A stretch of DNA of 62,365 nucleotides from contig NZ_JACJLC010000009.1 of assembly GCF_016901955.1 (NCBI RefSeq), positions 1-62,365 on the forward strand, written 5' to 3'. Origin of the DNA: Pseudoflavonifractor phocaeensis. GTDB lineage: Bacteria > Bacillota > Clostridia > Oscillospirales > Oscillospiraceae. Made by a program: the position numbers and the translations under genes. Below, one piece after another: positions 49,957-59,065 of the stretch. The notes under the pieces are model-generated. The model was not told where the DNA came from, did no database searches, and saw only the letters and a list, made by a program, of their open reading frames with translations. Every line of letters starts with the position of its first letter. Position 1 is the first letter of the stretch.

Positions 49957-52730
49957 AAAAACGATTCTTTGCGGTGGCGCTCTGCCTGTGCCTGCTGGTT
50001 GGGCTGGTGCCGGGCATGAACTTTACAGTTTTTGCCGCAAACGATAGCGACTATGTCATTGGAGATATTGTGGCATTTGCCGGGTATACATGGCGCATTG
50101 CCGGCACCGAAACGCAGGGCGCAACAGCCCCTTCCGGCTATTATACCCTGTTTGCCGACAAAAATGATTTCGGCAGCATCGCGTTCCGGGCGGGAGTTGA
50201 CGCCACGCAACCTGGTGACAACCAATACTACGACAGTGACCTGCAACAAAAGATGGAGGAGATCGCAGGCACCTTTTCTGAAAAGGACAAAGCCAATATC
50301 TATACCCGCACTCTGAGGTCGGCAGAGGGTGAAGTAACTGGACCTGATGTATATAATCAGTATCTTTGGGCACCTCCACAGGGGGAGCTTAGTTTCTTTC
50401 GTAACATATGGACTTCCGAGTACGCTCAGTTTTGGAGCTGTACTGGGGATAACGGCACCGGTGGAACTTACGATGTTTGGTTCGAGTACACCGGGCAGAC
50501 TGGAGATCCTTTCCTCAGCACGCCTGTTGCCCCTACGTCAGTCTTGCAAGTCCGCCCCGCCCTGTATGTAAAGGCATCCGCTCTGTCCGACTATGTTTTG
50601 GGCTTGGACACCATTTCCAACGCCTATGTGGGCGGCGACCTGGAGTACAGCCGGGGCACGGATGGCGGTCTTTACATCAGCGACAGCCAGAAGGCGGATG
50701 TCCGAGTAGGCGACTCGAAATTCACGCAGAGCGGCGAGTTCCTTTCGTTCCGCCTTTACGGCGACGGCACCACCACCGGGGAAAACCAGGTGTTGGCCTG
50801 TTTCCTCACCGACCAGAACGGCACGGTAAAGTATTATGGCAAACTGGTGGACTGCTCCGGTTCGCTCCCCGCGGAAACGAATTTTACCATACCGATGGCG
50901 GGGGTGGCGAATGGGACTTATACTCTCTCCATCTTCTCGCACAACACACAGACCAATGAGATCAGCCAGCCGTCCCCCACCATGACGGTATCGGTGTCCA
51001 ACCGCGTGGGTACGGTCAGCAATTATCAGGGTGGTAATTTTTTTGATACTCCCCTTATCGTTGAGCAGTACCCTCCAGAGTTCACGAAGCACCCGCAAAC
51101 CCAGATCGTGGGCGAAGGCGAAAGCGTGACCTTTTCTGCTGAGGCAGAAGACCTTAATGGGGGCACAATCACCTATTCCTGGTATGCACAGGACAAAAGC
51201 AGCGACCCCGATGGTACCTGGTATCAAATTTCCAGAATAAGTGGTGGTGATGTTGGTCTCGTTGTCGCATACTCGGCACCCAACCTTACCATAAGCAATG
51301 TATCCAGGAGTTGGTCAGAGTCGAACTTGGTTCTGGACGCCGGTTTCCAGCCAAGGGATGCCCGTTTCCGCTGCGTTGCGACAGGCCTCTATAATTTGTC
51401 GAATTCTAGTGAAGCTGCCGAACTGCTGGTGGTGGACTTCGACGGGCAGGAGGTGGAGCTGCGAAACAACGGCACCAGCATCCAGTGGCGGTACGAGGGC
51501 GAAGCCGATAGCGCATGGCGTGATCTGGTGGCGCTGGACGCCATCACCGGCGGCGACGGCAGAGAAGTGGCGCTGCAAATAGACAATGGATATATTCAGT
51601 GGCGGTACACCACCGGCGGGGACACCGCCTGGAAAAACCTGATATCCCTTTCTGACCTGAAAGGCGACCCCGGCGAGGATGGCCAGGAGGTGGAGCTGCA
51701 AAACAACGGCACCAGTATCCAGTGGCGGCACGAGGGCGAAGCGGAATGGAAAGACCTGGTTGACCTCTCCGCCATCACCGGCTCAGACGGCACGGACGGC
51801 AAACAGGTGGAGCTCCGGGTTGAGGGCGGCTATATCCAGTGGAAATACGACGCTGACGCCGACTGGCAGAACCTGATCGCCCTGTCTGCCCTGCAAGGGA
51901 TCAAGGGCGAGCAGGGCGACAAGGGCGATAAGGGCGACCCCGGCGAGGACGGAAAAACCCCGTACATAGGCGACAACGGCAACTGGTGGATCGACGGTGT
52001 TGACACAGGTATTCCGGCCACCGGCAGCAGCGGCAGCGACGGTTCTGACGGCTCCAACGGTAAGGACGGCCAGGACGGGAAAGATGGTAAGGACGGAAAA
52101 GACGGAGAGGATGGCAAGGACGGCCTGACCCCGTATATCGGCAGCAACGGCAACTGGTGGATCGGCACCACCGACACCGGCGTGAAAGCCGCAGGCGCCG
52201 ATGGCAAGGATGGCGCGAATGGCAAGGACGGCAAGGACGGTGTTGGGATTGCCGACATTACGCTCAATGGGAACGGCGAGCTGGTTGTCACCCTCACCGA
52301 CGGCACCGTGAAAAACCTCGGCAAGATAAGCGTCACAGGCTCCGGCGGCAGCGATGGCGAGGACGGCGCAACCGGCGCGGACGGCTCCGATGGCAAAGAC
52401 GGCGTTGGGATTGCCGACATCCGGATCAACGAAAACGGCGAGCTGGTCGTCGCCCTCACCGATGGCACCGAAAAAAATCTCGGCAAGGTAACGGGCGCGG
52501 ACGGCGTGGGTATCTCCGGCGTGTCCATCAATGAAAATGGCGAGCTGATCGTTACCCTCACCGACGGCACCGAACTGAACGCCGGTGCGGTTCCCACCAC
52601 CGCAGCGGAGACTTCTGAATTGAAAACCATTGTTTATGTTTCGATGGGAACCGCTGGCGTTTCTCTTGCCGGTATGCTTGGCCTGCTGGCTTTCCTGCTG
52701 ACAAAGCGCAAAATGCTGATCGGAAAGTAA
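49953..52730 (+). CDS. Collagen-like secreted surface protein
   Basis: 925 aa. Signal peptide (VALCLCLLVGLVPGMNFTVF). Residues ~30-330 are a lectin- or fibre-like head, then an Ig-like segment. Three related modules follow (QEVELRNNGTSIQWRYEGEA, then ...VALQIDNGYIQWRYTTGGDT), and residues ~640-860 hold collagen-type Gly-x-y runs (GEQGDKGDKGDPGEDGK) mixed with ...PYIGDNGNWWID motifs. The end is a membrane segment (MGTAGVSLAGMLGLLAFLLT) plus KRKMLIGK, without an LPXTG motif. Confidence 0.85.
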   Translation: MKKRFFAVALCLCLLVGLVPGMNFTVFAANDSDYVIGDIVAFAGYTWRIAGTETQGATAPSGYYTLFADKNDFGSIAFRAGVDATQPGDNQYYDSDLQQKMEEIAGTFSEKDKANIYTRTLRSAEGEVTGPDVYNQYLWAPPQGELSFFRNIWTSEYAQFWSCTGDNGTGGTYDVWFEYTGQTGDPFLSTPVAPTSVLQVRPALYVKASALSDYVLGLDTISNAYVGGDLEYSRGTDGGLYISDSQKADVRVGDSKFTQSGEFLSFRLYGDGTTTGENQVLACFLTDQNGTVKYYGKLVDCSGSLPAETNFTIPMAGVANGTYTLSIFSHNTQTNEISQPSPTMTVSVSNRVGTVSNYQGGNFFDTPLIVEQYPPEFTKHPQTQIVGEGESVTFSAEAEDLNGGTITYSWYAQDKSSDPDGTWYQISRISGGDVGLVVAYSAPNLTISNVSRSWSESNLVLDAGFQPRDARFRCVATGLYNLSNSSEAAELLVVDFDGQEVELRNNGTSIQWRYEGEADSAWRDLVALDAITGGDGREVALQIDNGYIQWRYTTGGDTAWKNLISLSDLKGDPGEDGQEVELQNNGTSIQWRHEGEAEWKDLVDLSAITGSDGTDGKQVELRVEGGYIQWKYDADADWQNLIALSALQGIKGEQGDKGDKGDPGEDGKTPYIGDNGNWWIDGVDTGIPATGSSGSDGSDGSNGKDGQDGKDGKDGKDGEDGKDGLTPYIGSNGNWWIGTTDTGVKAAGADGKDGANGKDGKDGVGIADITLNGNGELVVTLTDGTVKNLGKISVTGSGGSDGEDGATGADGSDGKDGVGIADIRINENGELVVALTDGTEKNLGKVTGADGVGISGVSINENGELIVTLTDGTELNAGAVPTTAAETSELKTIVYVSMGTAGVSLAGMLGLLAFLLTKRKMLIGK

Positions 52731-52750
52731 GACGGGCCGCAGCCTCATAT

Positions 52751-52776
52751 TGACTTCTGGACAAAGTGTCCAGAGG
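52751..52776. repeat. Palindrome copy 2
   Basis: TCTGGACAAAGTGTCCAGA at 52756-52774, extended with one mismatch, ~20 bp past the surface protein stop. Confidence 0.7.
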
Positions 52777-52901
52777 TAAGGAGATGAAAAAGTAAGCGCG
52801 ATGCCCCCCAAAAAGGAGGCCGTCTGTGAAGATTACATATCCCTTTTGCGTTACCCCCCGGACGGGGGAAATGGCACGATAAAATACCACCACCCACTTT
52901 A

Positions 52902-52939
52902 GGGGCGCGGACAGTCAACAAACTGTCCGCGCCCCTTTT
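52902..52939 (+). terminator. Terminator
   Basis: GGGGCGCGGACAGT and its perfect complement, 14-bp stem, 6-base loop, TTTT after. Ends the TetR-surface protein operon. The stretch 52940-53160 has no gene that I can support. Confidence 0.78.
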
Positions 52940-53169
52940 CTGTTCGACGGTTTTCTTCGGCATTTGCTATCAGAATTTAGCAAGTGTCAAAGAAAGCCGT
53001 CGAGTTTTCTTAGCGGATTTTCCAGCCCATGAACTCGATACGGCTTATTTTGGAAAAATCAGCGTTTTCCATAATGAAAAGCGGTTTTTTGTCCGGGGTG
53101 CCGCTCCCCGCCAGCCCTCCATTTTGTTTCCGATCAACCCATCAACCGAAACAAAATGGAGGACAAGCT

Positions 53170-53634
53170 ATGACAACGATCAATCTGAAAGATTTTTATT
53201 ATTGGTACTTAACGGACGAGCTGGTGGAGGTGCCTGACGAGGTGGCCGAAGAGCTCATGGCAAGCAAGCGGCGGGAGGCCGCCCATGCGGAACGGGTGCG
53301 CTACAACAAGGCTTACTATTCCCTGGACTGTGACGATGGGATCGAATACTCCGCCTGCCTGCACGAGCCCAGCCCCCAGGAGCTCATGGATCGCAAGGAG
53401 CTGTTCTTCCGGCTGTGGAATGCCCTCAACTCCCTGCCGGAGATCCAGGGCCGCCGGGTGGACGCTCATTTGATCCTGGGAAAGAGCTACCGTCAGATCG
53501 CCCGCGAAGAGGGCGTGGAGAAGAGCACCATTCGCCGCTCGGTAGAACGAGGGAAAGGAGCAGATGAAAAAATATTTGCGGGAAAATTTTTGATTTACAG
53601 TCTCCATTTGCCCCTTTTTTCTGGTGGTATGTGA
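53170..53634 (+). pseudogene. Sigma-70-like factor, probable frameshift near 53555
   Basis: ATG behind GGAGG. Encodes region 4: ELFFRLWNALNSLPEIQGRR, YRQIAREEGVEKSTIRRSVE. After VERG the frame reads KGADEKIFAGKFLIYS. Removing one A from AAA at 53554-53556 restores KEQMKKYLRENF and a stop at 53593, the usual ending of these ICE proteins. So one base has probably been inserted, or the read contains an error. The product likely helps transcribe element genes. Confidence 0.6.
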
Positions 53635-53786
53635 GAGGAAGTTTTCTCTCCGCAAAGGAGGCGCGGGGGCCGCAGGCCGCCGCCCCCTTTGTGGGGGAGC
53701 GCCGCTGCCGAGTATGGCTGTCTTATGACGGGGCAAAAAAATGAGCGCGGCGCTCCCCACCATTTATGAAAGTGAGGGATAACAGA

Positions 53787-53987
53787 ATGGACTACGATCC
53801 TATGTTGGCTGCTATGCTGTCCCAGCCGTGGAGCAACAACGCCTGCCGTGGCTATGTCATCTACGCCATGGAGAACTGCGGGTTTTCTCCCCTGAACATC
53901 CGGCGCGTACTGGCGGAGCTCTATGAGGTTTTCGACATCCGCAGTCTGGAAGAGGCCCAGCAGCACTTTGAGGAAAGCCCTTACTGA
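53787..53987 (+). CDS. Small ICE protein, unknown function
   Basis: 66 aa from the ATG after GAGGG. Sequence MDYDPMLAAMLSQPWSNNAC, RGYVIYAMENCGFSPLNIRR, two short helices. It lies between the sigma-like gene and tnpW in the order seen in Tn4451-like elements. No known role. A palindrome copy begins right after the stop. Confidence 0.6.
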   Translation: MDYDPMLAAMLSQPWSNNACRGYVIYAMENCGFSPLNIRRVLAELYEVFDIRSLEEAQQHFEESPY

Positions 53988-54010
53988 CTTCTGGACAAAG
54001 TGTCCAGAGG
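53988..54010. repeat. Palindrome copy 3
   Basis: TCTGGACAAAGTGTCCAGA at 53990-54008, starting 3 bp after the stop at 53987. Confidence 0.7.
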
Positions 54011-54096
54011 TACATATCCGGCCAAAGGCCAGCACTTTCGCGGTGCTGGCCTTTGCTATGCTTCAAAACATTCTTTGATTGTATGGGAGGGATTTT

Positions 54097-54273
54097 ATGC
54101 AGGCGCAGGTCAAATATGAAAGTGAAGTTAAATCGGCTGTTCTCGGAGATCGGACGATCACCGTCAAAAATCTCACCCCCGTTTTTTCCCCGCAGGAACA
54201 GGACAAGCGCAACCGCGAGATCGAGCGGCGGCTGTTTGAAGTGTTCCGCAAGTATGCCGGGCAGCGGGGGTAG
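54097..54273 (+). CDS. tnpW: TnpW-type transposon protein
   Basis: 58 aa from the ATG behind GGAGGG. The middle and end (ITVKNLTPVFSPQEQDKRNR, REIERRLFEVFRKYAGQRG) match the small TnpW family of Tn4451-type transposons. Its role is unknown; it precedes the large serine recombinase. Confidence 0.72.
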   Translation: MQAQVKYESEVKSAVLGDRTITVKNLTPVFSPQEQDKRNREIERRLFEVFRKYAGQRG

Positions 54274-54358
54274 GCCGGAGTCATCCTTGTTGTAAGGGGG
54301 CAGCAGAGGTATAATATACTTGTAGGTTGGCTCCCAACGGACAGAAAGGGAGCTAATT

Positions 54359-55840
54359 ATGGATAATAGAATTGATGCAATTTACGGGCGGCAGTCGATT
54401 GACAAAAAGGACAGTATCAGCATTGAAAGTCAATTTGAATTTTGCCGATATGAGTTAAAAGGCGGTGAGGGTAAGGAATACAAAGATAAAGGGTATTCCG
54501 GCAAGAACATTGAACGCCCCGACTTCCAGCGGCTCTTGCAGGACATCCGGCTGGGCCTGATTAAGCGGGTGATTGTCTACAAGCTGGATCGGATCAGCCG
54601 CTCCATTGTAGACTTTGCAAAGCTCATGGAGCTGTTCAAGCAATACGATGTGGAGTTTGTTTCCTGTACGGAAAAATTTGATACTTCCACCCCGATGGGC
54701 CGGGCGATGCTCAATATCTGCATTGTCTTTGCCCAGCTTGAACGCGAGAGCATCCAGATGCGTGTGCAGGACGCTTTCTATTCCCGGTGTGCCAAAGGCT
54801 ACTATATGCGAGGCCGGACACCATACGGCTTTGATACCGAGCCCATCGTCATGGACGGGATCAAGACAAAGAAGCTGGTGGAAAACGCGGAAATGGATTT
54901 TGCCGAGCTCATGTTTCAAATGTATGCGGAGCCGGGCAATTCCTACGGCGATATAACCCGGTACTTTGTCAAACATTCCATCAAGGTCTATGACAAGGCG
55001 CTCCAGCGGGCCTTTATCTCTAAGCTGCTGAGAAACCCCGTTTATGTCCAGGCTGATATGGACATCTACGAATACTTCAAGGCCCAGGGCGTAAAAATCG
55101 AAAGTCCCCCGGAAATGTTCACAGGGGACAATAGCTGTTATCTCTATCAAGGGCGCGAGGGCGAGGAGCCGATCCTCGTGATTGCTCCCCACCAGGGACG
55201 CATCCCCTCCCAGCTCTGGCTGGCTGTTCAGCGCAAGCTGTCACAGAACACCTCTTTCCAGAATGGCCGCAAATGCCATCATACATGGCTGGCAGGGAAA
55301 ATCAAGTGCGGGCGCTGCGGCTATGCGCTGGTTGCGCTGAGAGCTGCAAACGGCGTTACCTACCTGCGGTGCAAGCAGCGGGCAGATAACGGGAGCTGTG
55401 AGGGGGCCGGTACGCTGACGGTGCAAAGCATGGAGGCGTTTGTGTACGGCGAGATGGTCAAGAAGATGCAGAAATTCCACACGCTGAAAGGCGGAAAGGA
55501 ACAAAGCTACAATCCGAAGCTGACCGCCGCCCGCGTTGCCCTTGCAAAGACAGAGAGCGAGATCGAGAAACTTCTGGACACTTTGTCCGGGGCAAATCCG
55601 CTGCTCCTGCAATACGCAAATAACCGGATTGAGGAGCTGGACGCGGAACGTCAAAAGCAGCTAAAGCTGGTGGCCGATCTCACCGCTAATTCCGTTTCCG
55701 CTTCACAGATTGACAGCATTACGGGCTATCTGGATAATTGGGAGTCCGTGAGTTTTGATGATAAGCGCAAGGTGGTTGATATTCTCATATCACAAATTGA
55801 CGCTACCAGTGAGAGTGTTACAATCCATTGGAAGATCTAA
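54359..55840 (+). CDS. tnpX: Large serine recombinase (TnpX-like)
   Basis: 493 aa. The resolvase domain starts DAIYGRQSIDKKDSISIESQ with the catalytic Ser, then RPDFQRLLQDIRLGLIKRVI, VYKLDRISRSIVDF and MGRAMLNICIVFAQLERESI. The recombinase domain and a zinc ribbon follow (KCGRCGYALVALR, then RCKQRADNGSC), then a coiled coil (KTESEIEKLLDTL). Such enzymes excise and integrate Tn4451-type elements as circles at GA sites. Shorter than TnpX (~700 aa). Start ATG behind GGGAG. Confidence 0.9.
   Translation: MDNRIDAIYGRQSIDKKDSISIESQFEFCRYELKGGEGKEYKDKGYSGKNIERPDFQRLLQDIRLGLIKRVIVYKLDRISRSIVDFAKLMELFKQYDVEFVSCTEKFDTSTPMGRAMLNICIVFAQLERESIQMRVQDAFYSRCAKGYYMRGRTPYGFDTEPIVMDGIKTKKLVENAEMDFAELMFQMYAEPGNSYGDITRYFVKHSIKVYDKALQRAFISKLLRNPVYVQADMDIYEYFKAQGVKIESPPEMFTGDNSCYLYQGREGEEPILVIAPHQGRIPSQLWLAVQRKLSQNTSFQNGRKCHHTWLAGKIKCGRCGYALVALRAANGVTYLRCKQRADNGSCEGAGTLTVQSMEAFVYGEMVKKMQKFHTLKGGKEQSYNPKLTAARVALAKTESEIEKLLDTLSGANPLLLQYANNRIEELDAERQKQLKLVADLTANSVSASQIDSITGYLDNWESVSFDDKRKVVDILISQIDATSESVTIHWKI
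55571..55588 (-). repeat. Palindrome copy 4, inside the recombinase gene
   Basis: CTTCTGGACACTTTGTCC, the inverse of most of the other three copies, encoding LLDTLSG in the coiled coil. Confidence 0.55.
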
Positions 55841-55891
55841 AACCTTTTCACTTGGCATTATGCCTTTGTAAAAAATAGTTTGGCATAGTAA

Positions 55892-55940
55892 AGCACCCCA
55901 CTTGTTATCCAGTATATCATACTGTCTAACAAATGGGGTG
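55892..55940. repeat. Imperfect inverted repeat resembling abutted IS3 ends
   Basis: GCACCCCACTTGTTA ... and the inverse of GCACCCCATTTGTTAGACAG, arms of about 23 bp with ~20 matches. Its right end reads TGAACTGCACCCC outward, as an IS3-type terminus. Either a mini-element or the recombinase terminator. Confidence 0.45.
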
Positions 55941-55962
55941 CAGTTCAGAATGGAAGAATTCT

Positions 55963-55978
55963 GCGGCAGGCCCTTTTT
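55963..55978 (-). repeat. Outer inverted repeat, right copy
   Basis: ATTCTGCGGCAGGCCC, inverse complement of the copy at 46898-46913 with one difference. Confidence 0.5.
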
Positions 55979-56108
55979 TGCCGGGGAAAGGGCAAACAGT
56001 TCTAAATGTTCATAAAATGTGGCTCTGTTCAGCCCAAATGTGTACAACAGATCAGGCCCAGGCTGTTTACCTGCGTCAATGTGGAAAATTTTTCTGTTTT
56101 TTGGGGGG

Positions 56109-56653
56109 CTACGAGGTCATTTTCATGGACACACGGGTCTGGAGCCTGCCCTGTTCCCGTTTCATCCACAGCTTTTTCAGGTCAAAGGCCAGCGCCAGCA
56201 GGAACAGCTCTGTGCGGATGTTGGCCTTGCCCCAGGTCAGAAAGCGGCGGAATCCAAAGTCGTTTTTGAGCAGGCCAAACGCGCCCTCCACCTGGATGGA
56301 GCGGCAGAGACGCAGATGGATTCCACGTTCCGTCCTGATATTTTTCTCTGCCTGTTCCCGTTTCTCCCAGAAGGTTTTCTTGAGGATGATCTCCTTTGGC
56401 TTATCCAGTGCCTTGGCCCGGCAGCATTGCGACCGGCAGGGACAGCCGCAATGCGGTACTGACAGGCCTCCTCCAGTTTCCGGCTGGAGTAGATCCCGCA
56501 CAGATACCCGTGCACCAATACGTTGAACAGCACCTGTGGTTCCGCCGCCGATTTTCTCCCTTTGGAAGAATACGCTTCGTACAGTTTCCCGTACTCCAGT
56601 TCCTCAAGCTGGGCGCTTAGCAGACGGACGGGTGCCCTCTCCGGTATCATCAT
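56109..56653 (-). pseudogene. IS1182-family transposase, deleted and frameshifted
   Basis: N-terminal part: VRLLSAQLEELEYGKLYEAY, SSKGRKSAAEPQVLFNVLVH, GYLCGIYSSRKLEEAC. Then a frameshift and a jump to the C-terminal part: SIQVEGAFGLLKNDFGFRRF, ANIRTELFLLALAFDLKKLW. Some 250 middle residues with the catalytic core are absent. Its outer end GCAACGGGCCCTT (56813-56825) resembles the IS1182 terminus. Dead remnant. Confidence 0.8.
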
Positions 56654-56747
56654 TTCTGAATTCAGGGCAAGTACCAGTTACCGTGGCGCTCATATACCTT
56701 ATACTGGTCTTGCTTTTTCTTTGGCTTCACAAACTAAGAATAAAGCA

Positions 56748-56797
56748 ACGAGCGAGGTTTGGAAACCCTTTCGGGCTCCAAACCTCGCTCGTTTTTA
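56748..56797 (+). terminator. 16-bp hairpin terminator
   Basis: ACGAGCGAGGTTTGGA pairs perfectly with TCCAAACCTCGCTCGT, then TTTTTA. It lies just inside the right end of the IS1182-like remnant. The interval 56830-57040 has no gene that I can support. Confidence 0.75.
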
Positions 56798-57043
56798 TGG
56801 GCTCATTTTGCAACGGGCCCTTGTTTTGTCTCTCCAAAGGGGGCATCACTCAAACGATATGCTTCTTTTGATTGGTGGAATGAGCGGTACAATGGAACCG
56901 CTATGGAATTAGTACGGTCACCGGGACGATCCCGAGGCGGCAGGGCCCAGGTCTGCGCTCAGGAGAAAGAGTTCTTCCTCCGGACACAGCCCCGTCAGGT
57001 ACTGTTATAGCTTACAGGCGTGGAAGGGGAGGCATCACACATA

Positions 57044-57072
57044 TTGACACGTATTGGGAAGGCTGATATACT
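57044..57072 (+). promoter_or_regulatory. Consensus promoter of the LRR/SLH gene
   Basis: TTGACA, 17 bp, TATACT; the ATG lies 42 bp downstream behind GGGAGG. Confidence 0.75.
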
Positions 57073-57113
57073 GAATTTATTTCCAAACTACGGTATAATT
57101 TGGGAGGTTTTCT

Positions 57114-58565
57114 ATGAAACAACGAATCCCCGCCCTGCTGCTGTCGCTGCTTCTGCTCCTGCCCATGGTCTGCATCCCGGCTTCCGCCTCTCTGGTGGAG
57201 AGCGGGGACTACTGGACCGAGCTGACCTCCTCCGATGCGCTCTTCCTGGAGAAGGACGTGGAGCACCGGGTCAGCGGCCCTTTCCATCTGGTCGCCTATT
57301 CCAAGCAATGTGGACTCTCCAAAACCTGGGTGCCTCAGTTCCGGAAGTACGCGGAATATAACCACATCCCCGTTTACGGGCTGGATGAAATAACCGCCGG
57401 AGCCCTGATGATCCGGGGGCTGTACTATTCAGGCACCTACCCCATTGTGATCAGCTACGACGGCGCCGGCCACTTTACCGTCACCGACAAGGTACACTCC
57501 CTGGAGAAATTCCAGTCCCTGGTGGGGGGCACTCTGGATGAGAGCCAGGGGGACTATATCATCCAGATGGGCGAATTGGTGGGCTACACCGGCACTGAAC
57601 GGGACCTGGTGGTCCCGGACGGGGTCAAGGGGATCGGTGAGCGGGCCTTCCGGGGCAACATGAACATCCGTTCCGTGGTGCTGCCCGACAGCGTGACCTA
57701 CATCGGCGACTGGGCCTTCGCCTCCTGCCAGCGGATGAGGAGCATCACCATCTCCGCCGGCGTCACCAGCATCGGAGAAAATGCCTTCTATAACTGTTCT
57801 GCCCGCACCATCCGCTTCCTGGGCTCCAAGCCGGATATGCCCACGGGAGACCATGATCCCTTTGCGGGGATGCACGCTGCCGCGATCTACCCCGCCGACG
57901 ACCCCACCTGGGGCAGCGTGGAGGAGCTGCGGGCCAGCTACCCCCATCTGAACTGGGGCGGTCTGCCGGGGAAGGCCTACCATGAGCCCAGATATTCCGA
58001 TTGGAATGACGGCACCGTCTCCCCCTGGGCAGAGGAGGAGGTGCGCATGGCCTGGTGCTACAACCTCTACGCACCTTTCGCCAGGAAACATTACGCCAGC
58101 CCCACCGATCGGGAGACGTTCTGCGACATAGTCATGCAGACGATAGAGGTCTGTACCGGCCAGAGTGCCTCCATCATCGCCATGCAGGCCGGAGACAACC
58201 CCTTTACTGACACCAATTCCAAAGAGGTCCACGCGGCCTATGCTCTGGGGCTGGTCACCGGCCGGGGCGGCGGCATCTTTGATCCCAAGGGTATCATTAC
58301 CCGGCAGGAGGCGGCCACCATGCTGGCCCGGGTGGCCCGCTACCTGGAGCTGGAGGCGGGAGAGAGCCTGACCTTTACCGACCAGGCCTCCATCGCTTCC
58401 TGGGCAAAGGACAGCGTGTCCTTCCTCTCCGGCCTCTCCAGCCCGGTGAGCGGCAAAGCGGTCATGGGCGGCTCCAACGGCGCCTTCATGCCCAACGCTG
58501 CCTACACCCTCCAGGAATCCTACTGCTCTTTCCTGCGGCTGACCCAGGCCGTGATGGGCGTGTAA
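57114..58565 (+). CDS. Secreted protein with BspA-type LRR and SLH domains
   Basis: 483 aa. Signal peptide (IPALLLSLLLLLPMVCIPAS). Residues ~45-140 could be a thioredoxin-like fold (YSKQCGLSKTWVPQFRKYAE), uncertain. Residues ~150-240 are BspA-type leucine-rich repeats (VKGIGERAFRGNMNIRSVVL, PDSVTYIGDWAFASCQRMRS). The C-terminal half has SLH-type modules (VHAAYALGLVTGRGGGIFDP, KGIITRQEAATMLARVARYL) for wall anchoring. Own promoter and terminator, so a single-gene unit. Confidence 0.82.
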   Translation: MKQRIPALLLSLLLLLPMVCIPASASLVESGDYWTELTSSDALFLEKDVEHRVSGPFHLVAYSKQCGLSKTWVPQFRKYAEYNHIPVYGLDEITAGALMIRGLYYSGTYPIVISYDGAGHFTVTDKVHSLEKFQSLVGGTLDESQGDYIIQMGELVGYTGTERDLVVPDGVKGIGERAFRGNMNIRSVVLPDSVTYIGDWAFASCQRMRSITISAGVTSIGENAFYNCSARTIRFLGSKPDMPTGDHDPFAGMHAAAIYPADDPTWGSVEELRASYPHLNWGGLPGKAYHEPRYSDWNDGTVSPWAEEEVRMAWCYNLYAPFARKHYASPTDRETFCDIVMQTIEVCTGQSASIIAMQAGDNPFTDTNSKEVHAAYALGLVTGRGGGIFDPKGIITRQEAATMLARVARYLELEAGESLTFTDQASIASWAKDSVSFLSGLSSPVSGKAVMGGSNGAFMPNAAYTLQESYCSFLRLTQAVMGV

Positions 58566-58621
58566 GAAAACCAAACAAAGATGGGCCAGTTGTAACATTA
58601 TGTTAAGATAGCAGAATAGGA

Positions 58622-58656
58622 CCCGCCGCAGAACAGAGAAATTCTGCGGCGGGTTT
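58622..58656 (+). terminator. Terminator after the LRR/SLH gene
   Basis: CCCGCCGCAGAA pairs with TTCTGCGGCGGG, then TTT. Confidence 0.75.
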
Positions 58657-58796
58657 CCTTATGCTCAGAAAAAGCAAACCGGTTTCATATTTTCCAGAAT
58701 ATATGGTTTCCCGCTTAAGCGGCTAACCTCTATATTGATTTCTTTTGGCGCATATGCTGAGCTTCACCCCCGTCTTTGGTTTATCCAATGTATAGC

Positions 58797-58825
58797 TTGA
58801 TGAAAACAATGCTACACATTATAAT
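58797..58825 (+). promoter_or_regulatory. Promoter upstream of the truncated surface gene
   Basis: TTGATG, 17 bp, TATAAT, 53 bp before the ATG at 58879. Confidence 0.6.
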
Positions 58826-58878
58826 CATTAAAACAATGTATTTCATTTGGAGAAAATACAAAAATAGGAGGAAAGATT

Positions 58879-59062
58879 ATGCGGCTTATGAAAAGATGGT
58901 TGGGCGGCATCCTGGGTATGGTTCTTTTACTTGGGCTGCTGCCGGGGACGGCCCTGGCGGCGGAAGCTGACTGGGCAACGGATGCGGTGAATACGCTGAA
59001 CGGGATTTACGGCAGCGGCGTGTTTTCTGCCGAAAATGATGGTGAGATGACCGTATCGGATT
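58879..59062 (+). pseudogene. 5' fragment of an SLH-type surface protein
   Basis: ATG behind AGGAGG. Signal peptide (WLGGILGMVLLLGLLPGTAL) then EADWATDAVNTLNGIYGSGV, an SLH-like start, ending at VSDL where recombinase sequence begins. Everything after ~61 residues is lost. The promoter is intact, so the fragment and the recombinase remnant may still be transcribed. Confidence 0.7.
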
Positions 59063-59065
59063 TGA

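Noticed and set aside
55933-57010. Several plus-strand frames over the IS1182-like remnant
   Set aside because: They are shadows of the transposase fragments or cross a strong terminator.
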